Part shown: piece by piece, positions 24,190-35,371 of the stretch
Position numbering within the stretch: the first letter of the stretch is position 1
Layout: every line of letters starts with the position of its first letter
Notes under the pieces: model-generated
What the model saw: only the letters and a program-made list of their open reading frames with translations
Database searches by the model: none
Told to the model about the DNA's origin: nothing
Made by a program: the position numbers and the translations under genes
Assembly: GCA_003255065.1 (NCBI GenBank)
Contig: QAOA01002296.1
Location: forward strand, 280,654-344,653
Length of the DNA: 64,000 nucleotides
Direction of reading: 5' to 3'
Origin: Cercis canadensis
Lineage: Eukaryota > Streptophyta > Magnoliopsida > Fabales > Fabaceae

Positions 24190-24223
24190 AAATAAATAAA
24201 TAAATAAATATATATATATATAT
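24190..24223. repeat. (AAAT)n/(TA)n microsatellite
   Basis: Simple repeat just right of the gap. Confidence 0.9.
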
Positions 24224-25828
24224 ATTTCATTAATGGCATAATTGTAATAATATCAAAATTAAAACAAACAAATAAAAAGAGTAAATTATACCAAAATTCA
24301 AAGTTACTTTTTACCGTGCATAAAGTTTTTTGGACCCAATTATATGTCAAGAAAAAAAAATGTTGAGTCATGAAGCAGTAGACAAGGAAAAGAAAGAACA
24401 ACAATAATTGTTTTTCTTTTTACTGTACATAAGGTCTTCATTAACTAAAAAAAAAAGTGTATTCATAAGGTGTTAAGATAAGGGTGAAATCACGACAATA
24501 CACAAAGTAATTGCTTTTCTTTTTCCGGAATTGATTATGAGATTTTGTCCCATTAATTCTTTTCAAATCTAAGAAAATTAACCTACACATACATTAATGA
24601 TAATTATAGTAATAAGAGAAATTATTCTACTATGTCCAATACAAAACATCAAAGCAACCAAAACATAATATGTACAAGTAAAATTTAGATAATTAGCCAA
24701 AGCATAAATGCAAAAATTATTTTTCTAAAACTAAAATTAGGGGTATTTTTGTGAAAATAATAAATATTCCTAAGAAAATAGTTTTTGAACCAAACATAGG
24801 GATATGAAATATTATCTCACATTCCCAAGAATGTTTAAGGTTAACTAAACATAAATTGTAACATTCCTAAGAACCACATTTCCAATAACAAGATTCCCAA
24901 AAATAATATTTTTTGAGAACGAAAAAAAAATCTGTATACCAAACGCCCTCTTAGTGGTTTCCAAGGAAGACTAAGATTTTCACATTCAAAAGATAACAAC
25001 CTCCCAAAATTTGAAGGCCGTACAAGTCAGCCTTAAAGGGACAAAAGGTGAGCAAGCATGAGCTTCATCATGGAAGAGTTTTTCAATATATATTCATGCT
25101 TCACTTGCAAAAGGTGTAGTATATATCATACATGATACATGAAGATACTTTTTGACTACAGGATATTCATGCATCCCTAAAGTTCATTTAATCAATTATC
25201 AGAGTAAATTTATTGTATATGTCCCTTTTAGACTAGTTTTTGGACATTTCTAACAACGTTTTAGAGAAGTAGTAGTGATTTATTGTTGAAAATTGGAACG
25301 TTTAGCAAAAAAAAAAAAAAATATAGTTTAAAGATATCTACAATGACATTGTCATTTATACTCACAATTTGCAACATTTAATTAAACATCATTGTACATA
25401 TATGAAATATTATCATTCTCTTTTGTGGTATGTGTGTGTTTATTGGATGCGCTCTTAAAATTACACATACTAAACAATCGTCATGGGAATTGAACACATA
25501 ATATTTTTAATAAAATATAATGAAGTACTAAATGTTTGACCATTATAATATCCTTGAAGACGAAACATGATCATTCTATAGAATTAGTGGAAGAAACCAT
25601 TCTCTTTCACATAGAAAAATTATTTATATTATAATGCATATTTACAACTCCCATATAAGTAAAAGTTGACATTTAAGTCGTTAATAATATCATTACAATA
25701 ATATTAACAACCCTAGAGTAAGCACACTACGATTTTATACAGAAGAGACGGGAAAAGCATAGATGTTAACATCCTAAACAGTACACTTAAATGACGATGA
25801 AAAACATAAGCTCCTACCTTCCTACTTA
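24224..25828. other. Intergenic DNA, with probable original 3' flank of the AAA-ATPase
   Basis: No gene is seen. The last few hundred bases are, by inference, the 3' flank that followed the AAA-ATPase stop codon before the 25829-28948 element inserted. Confidence 0.4.
24720..24957 (-). mobile_element. MITE-like dispersed repeat, copy 1
   Basis: The reverse complement begins near GAGGGCGTTTGG and runs through 'ttaggaatgttac' and 'ccttaaacattc' blocks that recur in the same order at 36815-37040. The end CCAAACGCCCTC is followed by TTA, as in PIF/Harbinger-type MITEs. The other end was not defined. Confidence 0.5.
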
Positions 25829-27219
25829 GGCCCCGTTTAGGTAAACAGCTTATTTAAGTGCTTATATAAGAAGATCTTATGTGAAAAGCTTTTATACCAT
25901 AAGCTCTTTTTAAATTAAGTTATTTAGTGTTTAGATACATACTTGAAGAAGTGCTTTTAAAATATATAAGCTCTTTCTAAAGCGTTTGGATAGACAAGTG
26001 TGTAAATGCTTATAATTGTTAAAATTACTAAAAAGGACATTAATAAGTGTTTATTAAAGATTGTGTTTGGATAAATAAGCACTTTGTAATATTTTCTAAA
26101 AAAAAAATTAATAATAAAATATTTTATATTAGTGTCATAATTATTATATTTTAATTCAAGTAGTTAATTTTTTTTTGTTAGATAATTATTATTTTGAAGT
26201 ATCATTTCTTATAATTAAAGTGGTTCATGGCTTGCTATATTAGAAACCTTGCATATAGATAAACTGTCATTGACAAATGTTCTTGTTTTATTATATTGGT
26301 AATCATGATAAGCATAAAATATACAATTATGCATCATAAGCCAGATTTATATATTTGGAAACTAAAGTTATATAGACAATTTGACATTAGTCAATATTAT
26401 ATTTGTTAGTCTGCATTATTTGATTTTTTTGAACTGATATCTATAGTAAATTGTGGCGAAAAGAAAGAAATAGAAATTGAAGGTCTCAAGCACAATTTGT
26501 GTTTAACTTTTACTAGGATTTTCAATATGTAAAGTACCAAAATTCTCATTCAAAAGAAAAGTGGAGTCAATTGGCAACCAATAGAAAATACTTTCCAAGA
26601 AAGATCCAAACTTCTTTTAAATTTGTAGACACAGCTTCCAAATCCAAGATGAACCAGTAAACTTTACCCTTTCTCTATTTCTGTTTTTCTACAGAAAAAA
26701 TTCTCCTTGGAAGGCACCTAACGGCCAATCAACTATCCTATCCGCTGTAAGATTGTAATTTACACAAAATGTAAATATAAATTATCTAACTTGACGGCTA
26801 AGTTGTCAAAAATGCACTTTTCCTAGAGAAATAAGGTGGATTTGATACCTGTACAGGGCTCACCAACACAAACAGACAGAGAGGAGAAGTAGGGATAAGG
26901 GGAGTAAAGTGTATGAAGGACACTGATAAGTTAATACCAAATTCCTTTGTTGAGGAAACACATACATCAAAACTTCCTCAATAACCTCAGTCATGTATTG
27001 AAGGTATGAAATCTACAATATGCCATGCCAGCCCCCAAAGCCCAGAAGAAAGAGGAGAAGAAATGGAGAAATTATGACCATATATTCCAGACTATCCTCT
27101 ACCAAGGCAAAGAAAGACCGCAGCATCAAAATGACTTTCACACTTCACAAAAGTGGCTTTAATACAACGTAGGGTCACAAAATATGCTCTGTTAACAAAA
27201 CTATCTTTAATGCCATTAA

Positions 27220-27342
27220 CTATTTCTTTGCACCACTTGTAGACTCTAGAGGCGGTTTAGCTATGGTTAGTTGGCCACCTTCCTTCTTAGCAACAGTGGC
27301 TGCTTTAATCTCATTGCAGTGGTTAATAAATTTGCTCACCTC
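27220..27342 (-). pseudogene. Unidentified terminal exon inside the TIR element
   Basis: After a splice acceptor (AACCAG at 27348-27343) an open frame of about 40 codons begins EVSKFINHCNEI, is lysine- and alanine-rich, and ends SGAKK then TAG at 27222-27220. A T-rich 3'-UTR-like stretch follows. It looks like a genuine last exon, but I do not recognise the protein. It may belong to the same captured transcript as the NERD exons or to a second gene. Confidence 0.4.
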
Positions 27343-27654
27343 CTGGTTTAACCAAAGTCAAACAGGAAACAAAAATCAATAATTTCAATTAACAATAACA
27401 AATAGGAAGAAAAACATATCTGACAGGCTCTATTAGTTCAAATAAATAATCTCATAGGAAACAAGAGTAGGATTACAGAGTGTAGGTTTCTTATTGAGTT
27501 GATGTTATCCCATTCATGCCAATAGCCTAACTTAGTAGACTGCGATGCTATAATTTTCCAGACATAAACACTTAAAATCTTTTTTGCATCATTGAATATG
27601 GCCCCCGCCACTCCCAAAAGAAAAGCACACATAAATACTTATATCTTCTCTATG

Positions 27655-28520
27655 TTTGCCTACTTTTTCACAAACCAACTACCATCACCGCTAACTGATA
27701 TAAATCCTGAAAAGTTCTTGACAGATATCACCAAGTTCTCTGCAACAACACAGTAAAACAAAAAAAGCAGAAGGAAAGAAAAATCAAAATGTGAGTGCTT
27801 GCTACCAAGTTACCCAATGTCTAGTCAGCAAGTAAATGGAGAAATTAAACAAAACTTCCGTTTGTAAAGAAATAAATAAACAAATAAAGGTTACTTACTA
27901 GTTGGAATTCCTTAATCTTCTTACATTTCCGTAATCGAAACAGATAACATGATGATCCTCAAAAAACTAAAAAGAGAGAGAGATAAATGAGAGGAAGTAA
28001 TACCCTTTTGTGACAAGAACCATATCTATGGTCTATCGGGAACGGTATCAGCATCCGGAATCCGAAGCCTCACATATACCTTTCCTCCATAAAGCTTTTG
28101 AATTCTACCCAAAAAAAAATTACAAATTGCTATCACCCATCAAATAATTGATCTCCCTCTATTGTAATTCTAAAATGCTTAATTGAATTGTTCTCTTCAA
28201 TTGCTTTAATTTTTAGTAATTAAGTGTAGCAATGTTCAAAGCACAGCAGGCATTCAATTTTCTTTGATACTGTTCAAAATTTCCCATATACATTTGAATC
28301 CTAAACTAAATTTTGGAAAGTAAGTAAGAAACTTACCTATCTGCGACTGAGAAAAGAGCACTAGAATCAGAGGTTTCAAGTCCAAAACGTCATCGTCGAA
28401 GAATAAGCGTCTAAACAATCTGTAGACGACCAAACCATAGATAATCTCTACCCACATGCTTACCAAAATTCCCAACCAACTGATTATTTCCTTCTTCTGT
28501 TCTCTGCAATCAAAGATCAA
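27655..28520 (-). pseudogene. Broken NERD-domain gene fragment
   Basis: Three exon remnants on the minus strand. The first (28509 or 28503 to 28337) encodes EQKKEIISWLGILVS and a membrane-like segment, then FFDDDVLDL. A missing base moves the rest into a frame reading ETSDSSALFSVAD. The second (28104-28005) reads RIQKLYGGKVYVRLRIPDAD, then breaks frame before IDMVLVTKG. The third (27739 to about 27660) reads VISVKNFSGFISVSGDGSW before a stop. The order 'membrane anchor, LYGGKVYVGLRIPDAD, IDMVLVTKG, VISVKNFSGF' is that of plant NERD (nuclease-related domain) proteins as I remember them. Their biochemical role is not established. Splice borders between the remnants are kept (GATAG/GTAAGT donor, TAG and CAG acceptors). 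The rest of the domain is absent. It lies wholly inside the TIR element. Confidence 0.6.
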
Positions 28521-28948
28521 AAAGTAAAGAGGGATGGAGAGCGCGGGCCAACGCGCATTTAATTTGATTACTGGGTCTGAGGTAGGAATTGGAATTTGGA
28601 AGTTCTTGGTCCTGCCTTATACACTGACGGGTCTCAACGTCGATGGAAGAAACTGGGAGATACAGAGGTCGATGGTGAGAGAGAAACGGAGAGTGTTGAA
28701 AGTGAGAGGTTCGGGGCAGAATTGCACATAAATTTGTAAAAGAGCTTGCCGGTCATTCTTCAAAATAGCTTTTGCATAAGGCTTTTCTAAGAAGCTTAAA
28801 AAAATAGCTTCATAAAAAAAGTTAAAAATAACTTTTAAGGAGTTAATAAACTACTTATATAAATTGATCTAAACACTATTTTTCTTACATAAAAACACTT
28901 ATATTAGTATATAAGCTCTAATAAGCTGGAAGCTATGCTATCCGGGCC

Positions 28949-30493
28949 TTAATGGTTGAACCCATTCTCCTTAACATCTCCCCCAGATCTTCCATTAGCT
29001 TTCACCTCTTGCTGAGCACATTCTTCCTTTCCTTTCTCTGCCTTTTGCTTTGCTTCCTCCTCTGCCTTCAACTTTTCTTCTTCTTCCTCTGCCTTCTTCT
29101 TCGCTTCCACCTTTGCGAACTCAAGAGCATTAATCAAATTCTGAAAGCAAGTCTGCACATCTTCATCTATTGACTTTGGCATCAGATTCTCAGCAACATC
29201 AGCAGGTGTCATATCAGTCTCTCCCAATAACTTGTCAATTTCAGGAAACAACTCGTGGGACTCAACATCCAAGTAATTCTTAGCAAGCACCTTGAAAGCT
29301 TCATAGGAACAATAGGACAGTTCTATGTGCTTATCCATCCTCCCTCTCCTAATAAGAGCAGGATCAAGTTTGTCCACAAAATTAGTAGTGAAAATTATGA
29401 TCCTCTCCCCTCCACAAGCTGACCAAATCCCATCTATAAAATTCAATAAGCCAGAAAGAGTCACCTTGCTACCTTTATTTTCTTCTTCTTCAGCCTTCTT
29501 AGTAATAGGATCTTTTGCTTCTTCATCATCATCTTTCTTTTTTTCTTTCTTCCTCTGGCCAGTAAGATCAAGTGAGCAATCAATATCCTCAATCACGATA
29601 ATAGATTTACTCGAAGTATCGATCAACAGCTTCCTTAATTCTGCATTCTCCTTGACTGCTGTCAATTCAAGATCATACACATCGTAGTTCATGAAATTAG
29701 CTATGGCAGCAATCATTGAAGACTTACCAGTTCCTGCAGGACCATATAGCAAATACCCACGTTTCCAAGCCTTGCCAATCTTGGAATAGTACTCTTTTCC
29801 TCTTTGGAACTTAACAAGGTCATTGACAATCTCCTGCTTCTTCTTTGGCTCCATAGCTAGAGTTTCAAAAGTAGCAGGGTGCTCAAAAACTATATGGCTC
29901 CACTTTGTGCTCTTATAACCATACCAACCAGAGCTAGGATTGTTGGTATACAGCTTCAATTGCCTATTCTTGATAGCAATTGCTTTGCCTTCATCGAAGA
30001 CATGTTTCAGATAAGACCCAGTAATAAGATCTCTATAGCGCTTGTGAAAGGTGAGAGTTAGGTACCTTTTCTCATCTGAAGCAGGGTAAAATGAAAAAGA
30101 CTGTGTTTTTGGTGTGGTTTGACTTGAAGCCCACCAAAGCTTGACCCCTTGGAACTCATCTGTGATTTCTTCATTGTCAGCCATGCTAAGCACTAACGGG
30201 GTTTGGCTATCTTTGACCATTTCAGCTTTGAGCCTTCTGGCTCGTTGGGAGGAATTTGCACTGAGATAGGTTTGGATGATAGTGAAGGCTTCACTGCGCC
30301 TGAGGCGTTCACCTGTGAACTCATGGAAGCTAATTTCGATATAAGGATACACAAAGCTTGTTAATTTATGAGTGTATTTTCGAAGATAGATACGAAGATG
30401 AGGAGGGAAGATTTGCTCAGACATGGCGTACACAAACATAATGCTTGCCATTATTGAGCCTAATTGTGACCACAAATCCCCCATGAATCCCAT
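28949..30493 (-). CDS. AAA-ATPase of the BCS1/AATP1 type, single exon
   Basis: An intact 514-codon frame, the usual length. Near the N-terminus a hydrophobic segment (SQLGSIMASIMFVYAM) is the membrane or mitochondrial anchor typical of these proteins. The AAA-associated N-domain follows, then Walker A GPAGTGKS, Walker B IIVIEDID, sensor region IIIFTTN, and the RRGRMD arginine-finger motif. A charged insertion with KKEKKKDDDEE lies between Walker B and sensor 1. The tail is a lysine/glutamate-rich coiled-coil-like stretch ending in GFNH. The family is membrane-anchored AAA-ATPases of plant mitochondria or ER, often stress-induced. An upstream in-frame ATG at 30526 would add 11 residues, but it lies only about 20 bases from the TATA box, so 30493 or 30484 is preferred. 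The TAA stop (28951-28949) coincides with the target duplication of the adjacent transposable element, so all sequence after the stop is transposon-derived. Confidence 0.93.
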   Translation of the reverse strand: MGFMGDLWSQLGSIMASIMFVYAMSEQIFPPHLRIYLRKYTHKLTSFVYPYIEISFHEFTGERLRRSEAFTIIQTYLSANSSQRARRLKAEMVKDSQTPLVLSMADNEEITDEFQGVKLWWASSQTTPKTQSFSFYPASDEKRYLTLTFHKRYRDLITGSYLKHVFDEGKAIAIKNRQLKLYTNNPSSGWYGYKSTKWSHIVFEHPATFETLAMEPKKKQEIVNDLVKFQRGKEYYSKIGKAWKRGYLLYGPAGTGKSSMIAAIANFMNYDVYDLELTAVKENAELRKLLIDTSSKSIIVIEDIDCSLDLTGQRKKEKKKDDDEEAKDPITKKAEEEENKGSKVTLSGLLNFIDGIWSACGGERIIIFTTNFVDKLDPALIRRGRMDKHIELSYCSYEAFKVLAKNYLDVESHELFPEIDKLLGETDMTPADVAENLMPKSIDEDVQTCFQNLINALEFAKVEAKKKAEEEEEKLKAEEEAKQKAEKGKEECAQQEVKANGRSGGDVKENGFNH

Positions 30494-30544
30494 CGCCTTA
30501 CTCTCTCTGCAGCTTTTGCTTAGCAACTATAGTGCTTCTTTTTT

Positions 30545-30551
30545 CTTTATA
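30545..30551 (-). promoter_or_regulatory. TATA box of the AAA-ATPase gene
   Basis: On the minus strand CTCTATAAAG, about 55 bases before the preferred ATG at 30493. Its position argues against the in-frame ATG at 30526. Confidence 0.6.
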
Positions 30552-30834
30552 GAGTTTTCTGCTCTTTGGAATCTTCGTTAAATTGCAAGTGGTGGTGCCA
30601 GCTCATTGTCCTGCTAGTTTCCCATATGATATGAAAATTGCAAGTAGGGTCCATTTTCTTTCCTCTGTTTTGTCATTTGACTCAAACACAGTTGCCATGT
30701 CTGACTAAAATAGCAGAGGGAAACTTGTATTTTGCCTTTCGATTTTCTCATTAACCATATTGACCTGAGTCTACCTTTGAAACAATAAATAAATATGTGC
30801 CATCCAAGCAAAGATTTTTTAAAAAAAATAAATA

Positions 30835-31933
30835 AAGGTAACATATTTTTACACTTGGAATTGTACTACACAATAAAAATAGGGCTAAAATATAAATTAT
30901 CCCCTTTTTAACTTTGTTTATCTGAAAATTAACTCATATGGTTTAACTTGTGAAATTAATACTTAAATTTTTTTAAAATTTCTCAATAATAAAAAATTGA
31001 TTATTTAATATTAAATACTTAAATTAATTCTACAAATATGAAAAGTAAGTTTAGACTTTAGTGCGAAAAATGATTGTTTAATTATCTTTATTGTTAAATT
31101 GTTTTTTATCTATTTATTGGCTTAGTTTATTTCATTGTCACATCCGCTTATGTAATACTATTTTGTCATAAGTGATGTATACTATTTGATGTTATTCTAT
31201 TGCTTAATTTAATTTTATTAAAAAATCTTGAAGCTTTATCAGATTGCATGCAGCATGTGCTTTTATTTTATTATTCATCTTCTTAGATTTTATTTTTTTT
31301 ATTTTTGACTATGCTTTCAACCTACAAATCTTGAAAATGATGTTATACCAATCTATCAAAAATGTTTGACGCCTTCATAGTTCTTACACTTTTTTTCAGA
31401 TCACACATATATTTTTAATTTTTATTTTATCTTTTTAAGAGGAAATTAATTTATTCGCTCACATTATTTCTAGTCTTGTTTTTCAGGGAAAAATAAGAGA
31501 TGTTTTTTTTATATGAGGTATATTATAACTCATTAAAATTATTTTTTCAAATAATTCATTTAAGTGCTTTACACAATGTATGCATAGGAATTCTTTTAAA
31601 TAATAAGAAAAAATTGCTTTTATCAGTTGATTGGATAAAAATAAATTAGAAGAAAATTTCAAAGATCAAAAGCATCTAACTAGATTCATTTTCCTTGCCA
31701 CAATCAAATACTAAAAGCATCGAGAACAAAATAAACTACTTAACTTTAATTTTGTTTTGCTTGTGACAAGAAATACAACCAAAATGAAAATAGACATCAT
31801 TAGTTTGGAGGTACAACTTCTAACTTTAAACTCTTTTTTGTCTGTCATAGCTTGTGAGAGAAATTGCATAGGATTGGAGACAGAGGGGGATCAGAGACAT
31901 TGCTCATTGACGTGGCTATATATATAGTTGAGG
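30835..31933. other. Intergenic stretch without recognisable gene
   Basis: AT-rich. No coding, RNA or repeat feature could be supported. Confidence 0.4.
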
Positions 31934-32537
31934 TAGAGCTGGTAAAATGGGTCTGGCCTGATGGACTAGCCCATTTTGGCCCGAAAAAAGTAGAGTTGAG
32001 TTCTAAATATCTTAACCCAAATAGAACCTGGCCAGTTTGGCACGTGACCTATTCAGGTTCAGGATGGGCCGACCCGCTATTTTTTTTTTTTAAAGAAATA
32101 CTACCAAATCATATTAATATGTGTTTTTTAACTTTAAAGTATGTATTATTATAATTTTTTTAGTTACTTATACATTATTTTAAATTTACACTTACATGCA
32201 TTTTTTTTATGTCTTCAATTCTTTGTTTTAATTTTATTTATTACTTTATACATATTTTGTTTTGTTTAATTAGATTCATTAGTAATTTAACTAAAATCAC
32301 TAATGAAAAAAACTTAAACCTTTGTTAGATTTTAGCTTAATTACACATAAAAATAGTTTAAAAAAAATTTAAAAATAATGGGCCAACCCATTTAGGCCCA
32401 TTGCCAATGTAAAGCTAGACTGGGCCAATAGTTTGCTGGCTTGAATAGAACTAGACCAATTTGGCTCAGCTCGAATTAGCTTGCAACCCGATCAAATTGG
32501 GCCAAAATAGGTCGGGCCGGCCCGTTACCCAACTCCA
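31934..32537. mobile_element. hAT-type non-autonomous element, old copy
   Basis: Left end TAGAGCTGGTAAAATGGG and the reverse complement of the right end, TGGAGTTGGGTAACGGG, form an imperfect inverted repeat. The interior carries several GGGCC and GGCCCA words near both ends. Flanking 8-mers (AGTTGAGG and AGCTAATG) match at only 5 of 8 positions, so the duplication is decayed or the call is off by a base. The ends resemble those of the better-preserved element at 47294-48267. Confidence 0.55.
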
Positions 32538-33324
32538 AGCTAATGTCGGTTTATAAATTATGGTTGTAGTGAATCACAATTGAAGAAAAACAACATTACA
32601 GTGGCCTCTAAAATTGTAAAATTGCAATTGTGGTTGTGGACCTTGATTTGAAACCCTAGAGCTAAGTTAATTGGGTAACAGGATAACCATGGGCTGATCC
32701 TCTTTGAATCTTCGGCCCTTCTTTTAATTGGTTATCATTAAACTCACTCATTTATTGCCAAACGAGTACCAAAACAGCATAATTCCAGGTGTACCCATTT
32801 CAAGGACATCTCCAAAACACAAAACGCGTACCAGTCTCATTTCTTTTTGGGTACATTTGGAAACGCACCAAAACGTGTTTCTATGGCTATGAAACGTCCT
32901 AAACCAAATCTGAAGTGAAATGGTGTTGTTTTGCACAGTGTTGAGGCAACTGATTCAGTGGAACAAAGTCGTTTCCTTTCAATGCGAATTCTAAATTTTT
33001 TGAAACAACGCCGTTTCTAGTGAGATGTGATTTCTTATCCCATTAGGTGAAGGGAGCCAGAATTGAAACCAATTAACCAAAATTTCCCCAATTTCTTCTT
33101 TTTTCTTCTTCGTTCTTCCTCTCTATTGCTGACTGACTAATTATCTATTGATGGTGGTGATGGAAATGATGACATTAATAGTGTTAGAGACTAAATTTTG
33201 AATCTTTCATTGATGATTTTTATTTTGAATTAATACTTGATACTTGTTTGTTAATGATTAATGGTTGCTATTTTTAATACTTGGAGAATTTTAATATTTT
33301 TCATTCTATTCATATGTGCAACAT
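32538..33324. other. Intergenic stretch without recognisable gene
   Basis: No gene is seen. A C/T-rich stretch around 33090-33125 resembles a 5' leader but leads to no frame. Confidence 0.4.
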
Positions 33325-33430
33325 AGCCAGACGGCCTATGGTTTAGTGGTACTAAGATATCAAGGTTTGTAGATTTCGTGTTTGAATATGAAATCTTAAC
33401 CAAAACTACTAAATAAAGACCAACCAATTT
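33325..33430 (+). mobile_element. Au-like SINE relic
   Basis: ACGGCCTATGGTTTAGTGGTA resembles an A box and TTTCGTGTTTGAATATG a B box, spaced as in tRNA-derived SINEs. The same two boxes occur on the opposite strand at 63787-63885. Ends are not defined. Confidence 0.45.
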
Positions 33431-33484
33431 ATTCATGAAGTTAATTGGGTAAGAGTTTTTGGCTCATTTGAAGAATGAGTCAAG

Positions 33485-35371
33485 CTAGGAAGCACGGGCA
33501 CGGTGTTGAGTGGGTTTTACATCCACTCTTTGGATATATTTCACTTAATTATTTAGTTGTTCTTTGAGATTTGTTGCCATCTAATGCATTATTTTTGTTA
33601 AATTGTAGGTTTAAATGAAAGTTCATAGGTTTCATGGTTTGAAGTGAATAAATGAAAGGTTTTGATAGAATCCAAGAGCCGTGGCGCTAGAAATCAAGAG
33701 TCACGGCGCTCATAATTGATTTTCAGCTTTTAATCCCCGAGAGGAAGAGCCGCGGCGCTCATTTATGACAAATTTGATGTTTTTGTACCGCGCGCGAGAG
33801 CTGTGGTGCCCGTGCAAGATTTCTAAATACATGTCATTTTTCCTATGTTTCCTTAGGGCTTTTGCTTAGGGGTATAAATAGAGACTTTTAGCAATTTTTT
33901 AGGAAATTCTTTTTTAGACTTTTTAGAGGCAAGGAGGAGAGCAAAAACAAGGATTGAAGACAAGATTTGTGGAGCCAATTCGGACTCCATAACAGAGTTT
34001 TCATTCTTCTTCCCTTTGAATTATGTTTGGATTTGATTCTATCATGTTCTTTTCTTTTGCTATGAATTAAATTCCCTTCTAGGGCTATGATGTAGCCTAG
34101 CTAGGATGATTTGTGATTTTCTATTTCTTTAATTTAAGAACTCCTTTATTAAATTGTCTTCTTCTTCTCAAATCTTTATGTTTCTAATTGTTTGATCACC
34201 AATTAGTTGATTAGATAATTACAATGAGACTAAGAGGTAATTTATAATTAAAGATCATAGAGATTAAGAACATAGGTTGCATGTAAGATAGGAATATACC
34301 TCCATGGCCTGTGTAGCTATTTAAAAAGAACCATAAAATTAAGTGAATTTCTAGGTTGGTCGCAATTCACATAGGAATATCGTGGGTTCATAACTTAGAA
34401 ATACTTTTGTTTGACCTTGGGAAAGGCTAATAAATAATTTAGGGTTCTTAGCTAGCAATTAGGAAGAGTGTTCTTGGTTAATGAATTAGGAATAGCAAAT
34501 CGGAATAGCTATGGTGAAATCAAAAGCCCTAGATGTTTTCTCTCTTGATAATTCTATCATTTTACTGGTTTAGTTTATTATTTTGCTGGTTTAAGTTTGT
34601 TTTCATCCTATTTTAGTTGTTTCTTGAAAATATCTCCATATTAATTGATTAGATAAAATTAAGGTTAACCTAATTTTGGTAGTTGATACATTAGTTCTCG
34701 TGGAAATGATAACTCTATCTCATATTATTACTTGGAAATGATAACGTACACTTGCGTTAAGATTTCTCACAACACACGGCAATCACCATGGACACAAGCA
34801 TAGTCAAGACATGTGTTAGACATGCGTACAAATGTGTCCAAATAAAAAATTAAGTTTTTTTGGCTCAAACTCATGTCTAACATGGCTTAGACACGGATGG
34901 CTCATTTTTGGCATTTTTTTTCATTTGTTTTGGAAGCTTTTTTTATTTATTCTTTGGCTTATATGTGGTAAATATGTTAGGGAATGGATAAATTAGGTGA
35001 TATTACTCTTTTTTTGTTGTGAAGAGATATAGAGTAGAATGAATCGATAATATCCTTTGTAATTTTATTTATTTTAGAGGGGGTATTAATATTTCATACA
35101 AGTGGAATTAATGTCCATTTTTTGGTGAAGGAATATGATAGAAGTGAATAAAATCTCTAACAAATTAGGACATGAGTTGATGAATATATCAATATGATAT
35201 TCTGATCTTAATGTTCAATCTTTGGATAAAATATGAATGTATTTAGAATTATGTTTGTGTTAATTGATTATGTATATATATGTCGTGTCATATCCTGTAT
35301 TTTTTAGATTTTTCTATGTCCCATGTCGTGCGGTATCTCGTGTCCCAAATATCTGTTTCCGTGTTTCCTAG
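33485..35371. mobile_element. hAT-type element split by an LTR insertion
   Basis: Left end CTAGGAAGCACGG and right end (reverse complement) CTAGGAAACACGG are an inverted repeat with one mismatch. The flanking 8-mers GAGTCAAG and TTGTCAAG match at 6 of 8 positions. Interior words such as 'gtgtccaaat' and 'ccatgtcgtgcgg' are low-complexity variants of the end motif. The LTR at 33504-34774 sits within the left end, so about 616 bases belong to the element itself. Confidence 0.6.
33504..34774 (+). mobile_element. Solo LTR (or short LTR element) nested in a hAT element
   Basis: Begins TGTTGAGTGG and ends CTCACAACA, giving TG...CA ends. It is flanked by a perfect 5-base target duplication CACGG (33499-33503 and 34775-34779). 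A TATA box (GGTATAAATAGAG near 33870) lies in the middle. No primer-binding site, gag or pol follows, so it is best read as a solo LTR. It is related to 1730-2896. Four variants of a GAGCCGTGGCGCT word occur between 33675 and 33815. Confidence 0.8.

Larger units (their letters stand above)
25829..28948. mobile_element. TIR element (PIF/Harbinger-like) carrying gene fragments
   Basis: Left end GGCCCCGTTTAGGTAAACAG and the reverse complement of the right end, GGCCCGGATAGCATAGCTTC, both continue into AGCTTATT and GCTTATAT words, so they form an imperfect terminal inverted repeat of about 45 bases. Each end is flanked by TTA (25826-25828 and 28949-28951), the 3-base target duplication of PIF/Harbinger elements. 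Inside, on the minus strand, lie a broken NERD-domain gene and an unidentified terminal exon. No transposase frame is visible, so the element is non-autonomous. A CACTA assignment (also 3-base duplications) is less likely because the ends lack CACTA. Confidence 0.68.

Noticed and set aside
23323..24195. A 290-codon reading frame across the N gap
   Set aside because: It is almost entirely unknown bases; no evidence of coding.
28952..30061. Plus-strand frames within the AAA-ATPase gene
   Set aside because: Antisense shadows; leucine/serine-rich translations of the lysine/glutamate-coding strand.
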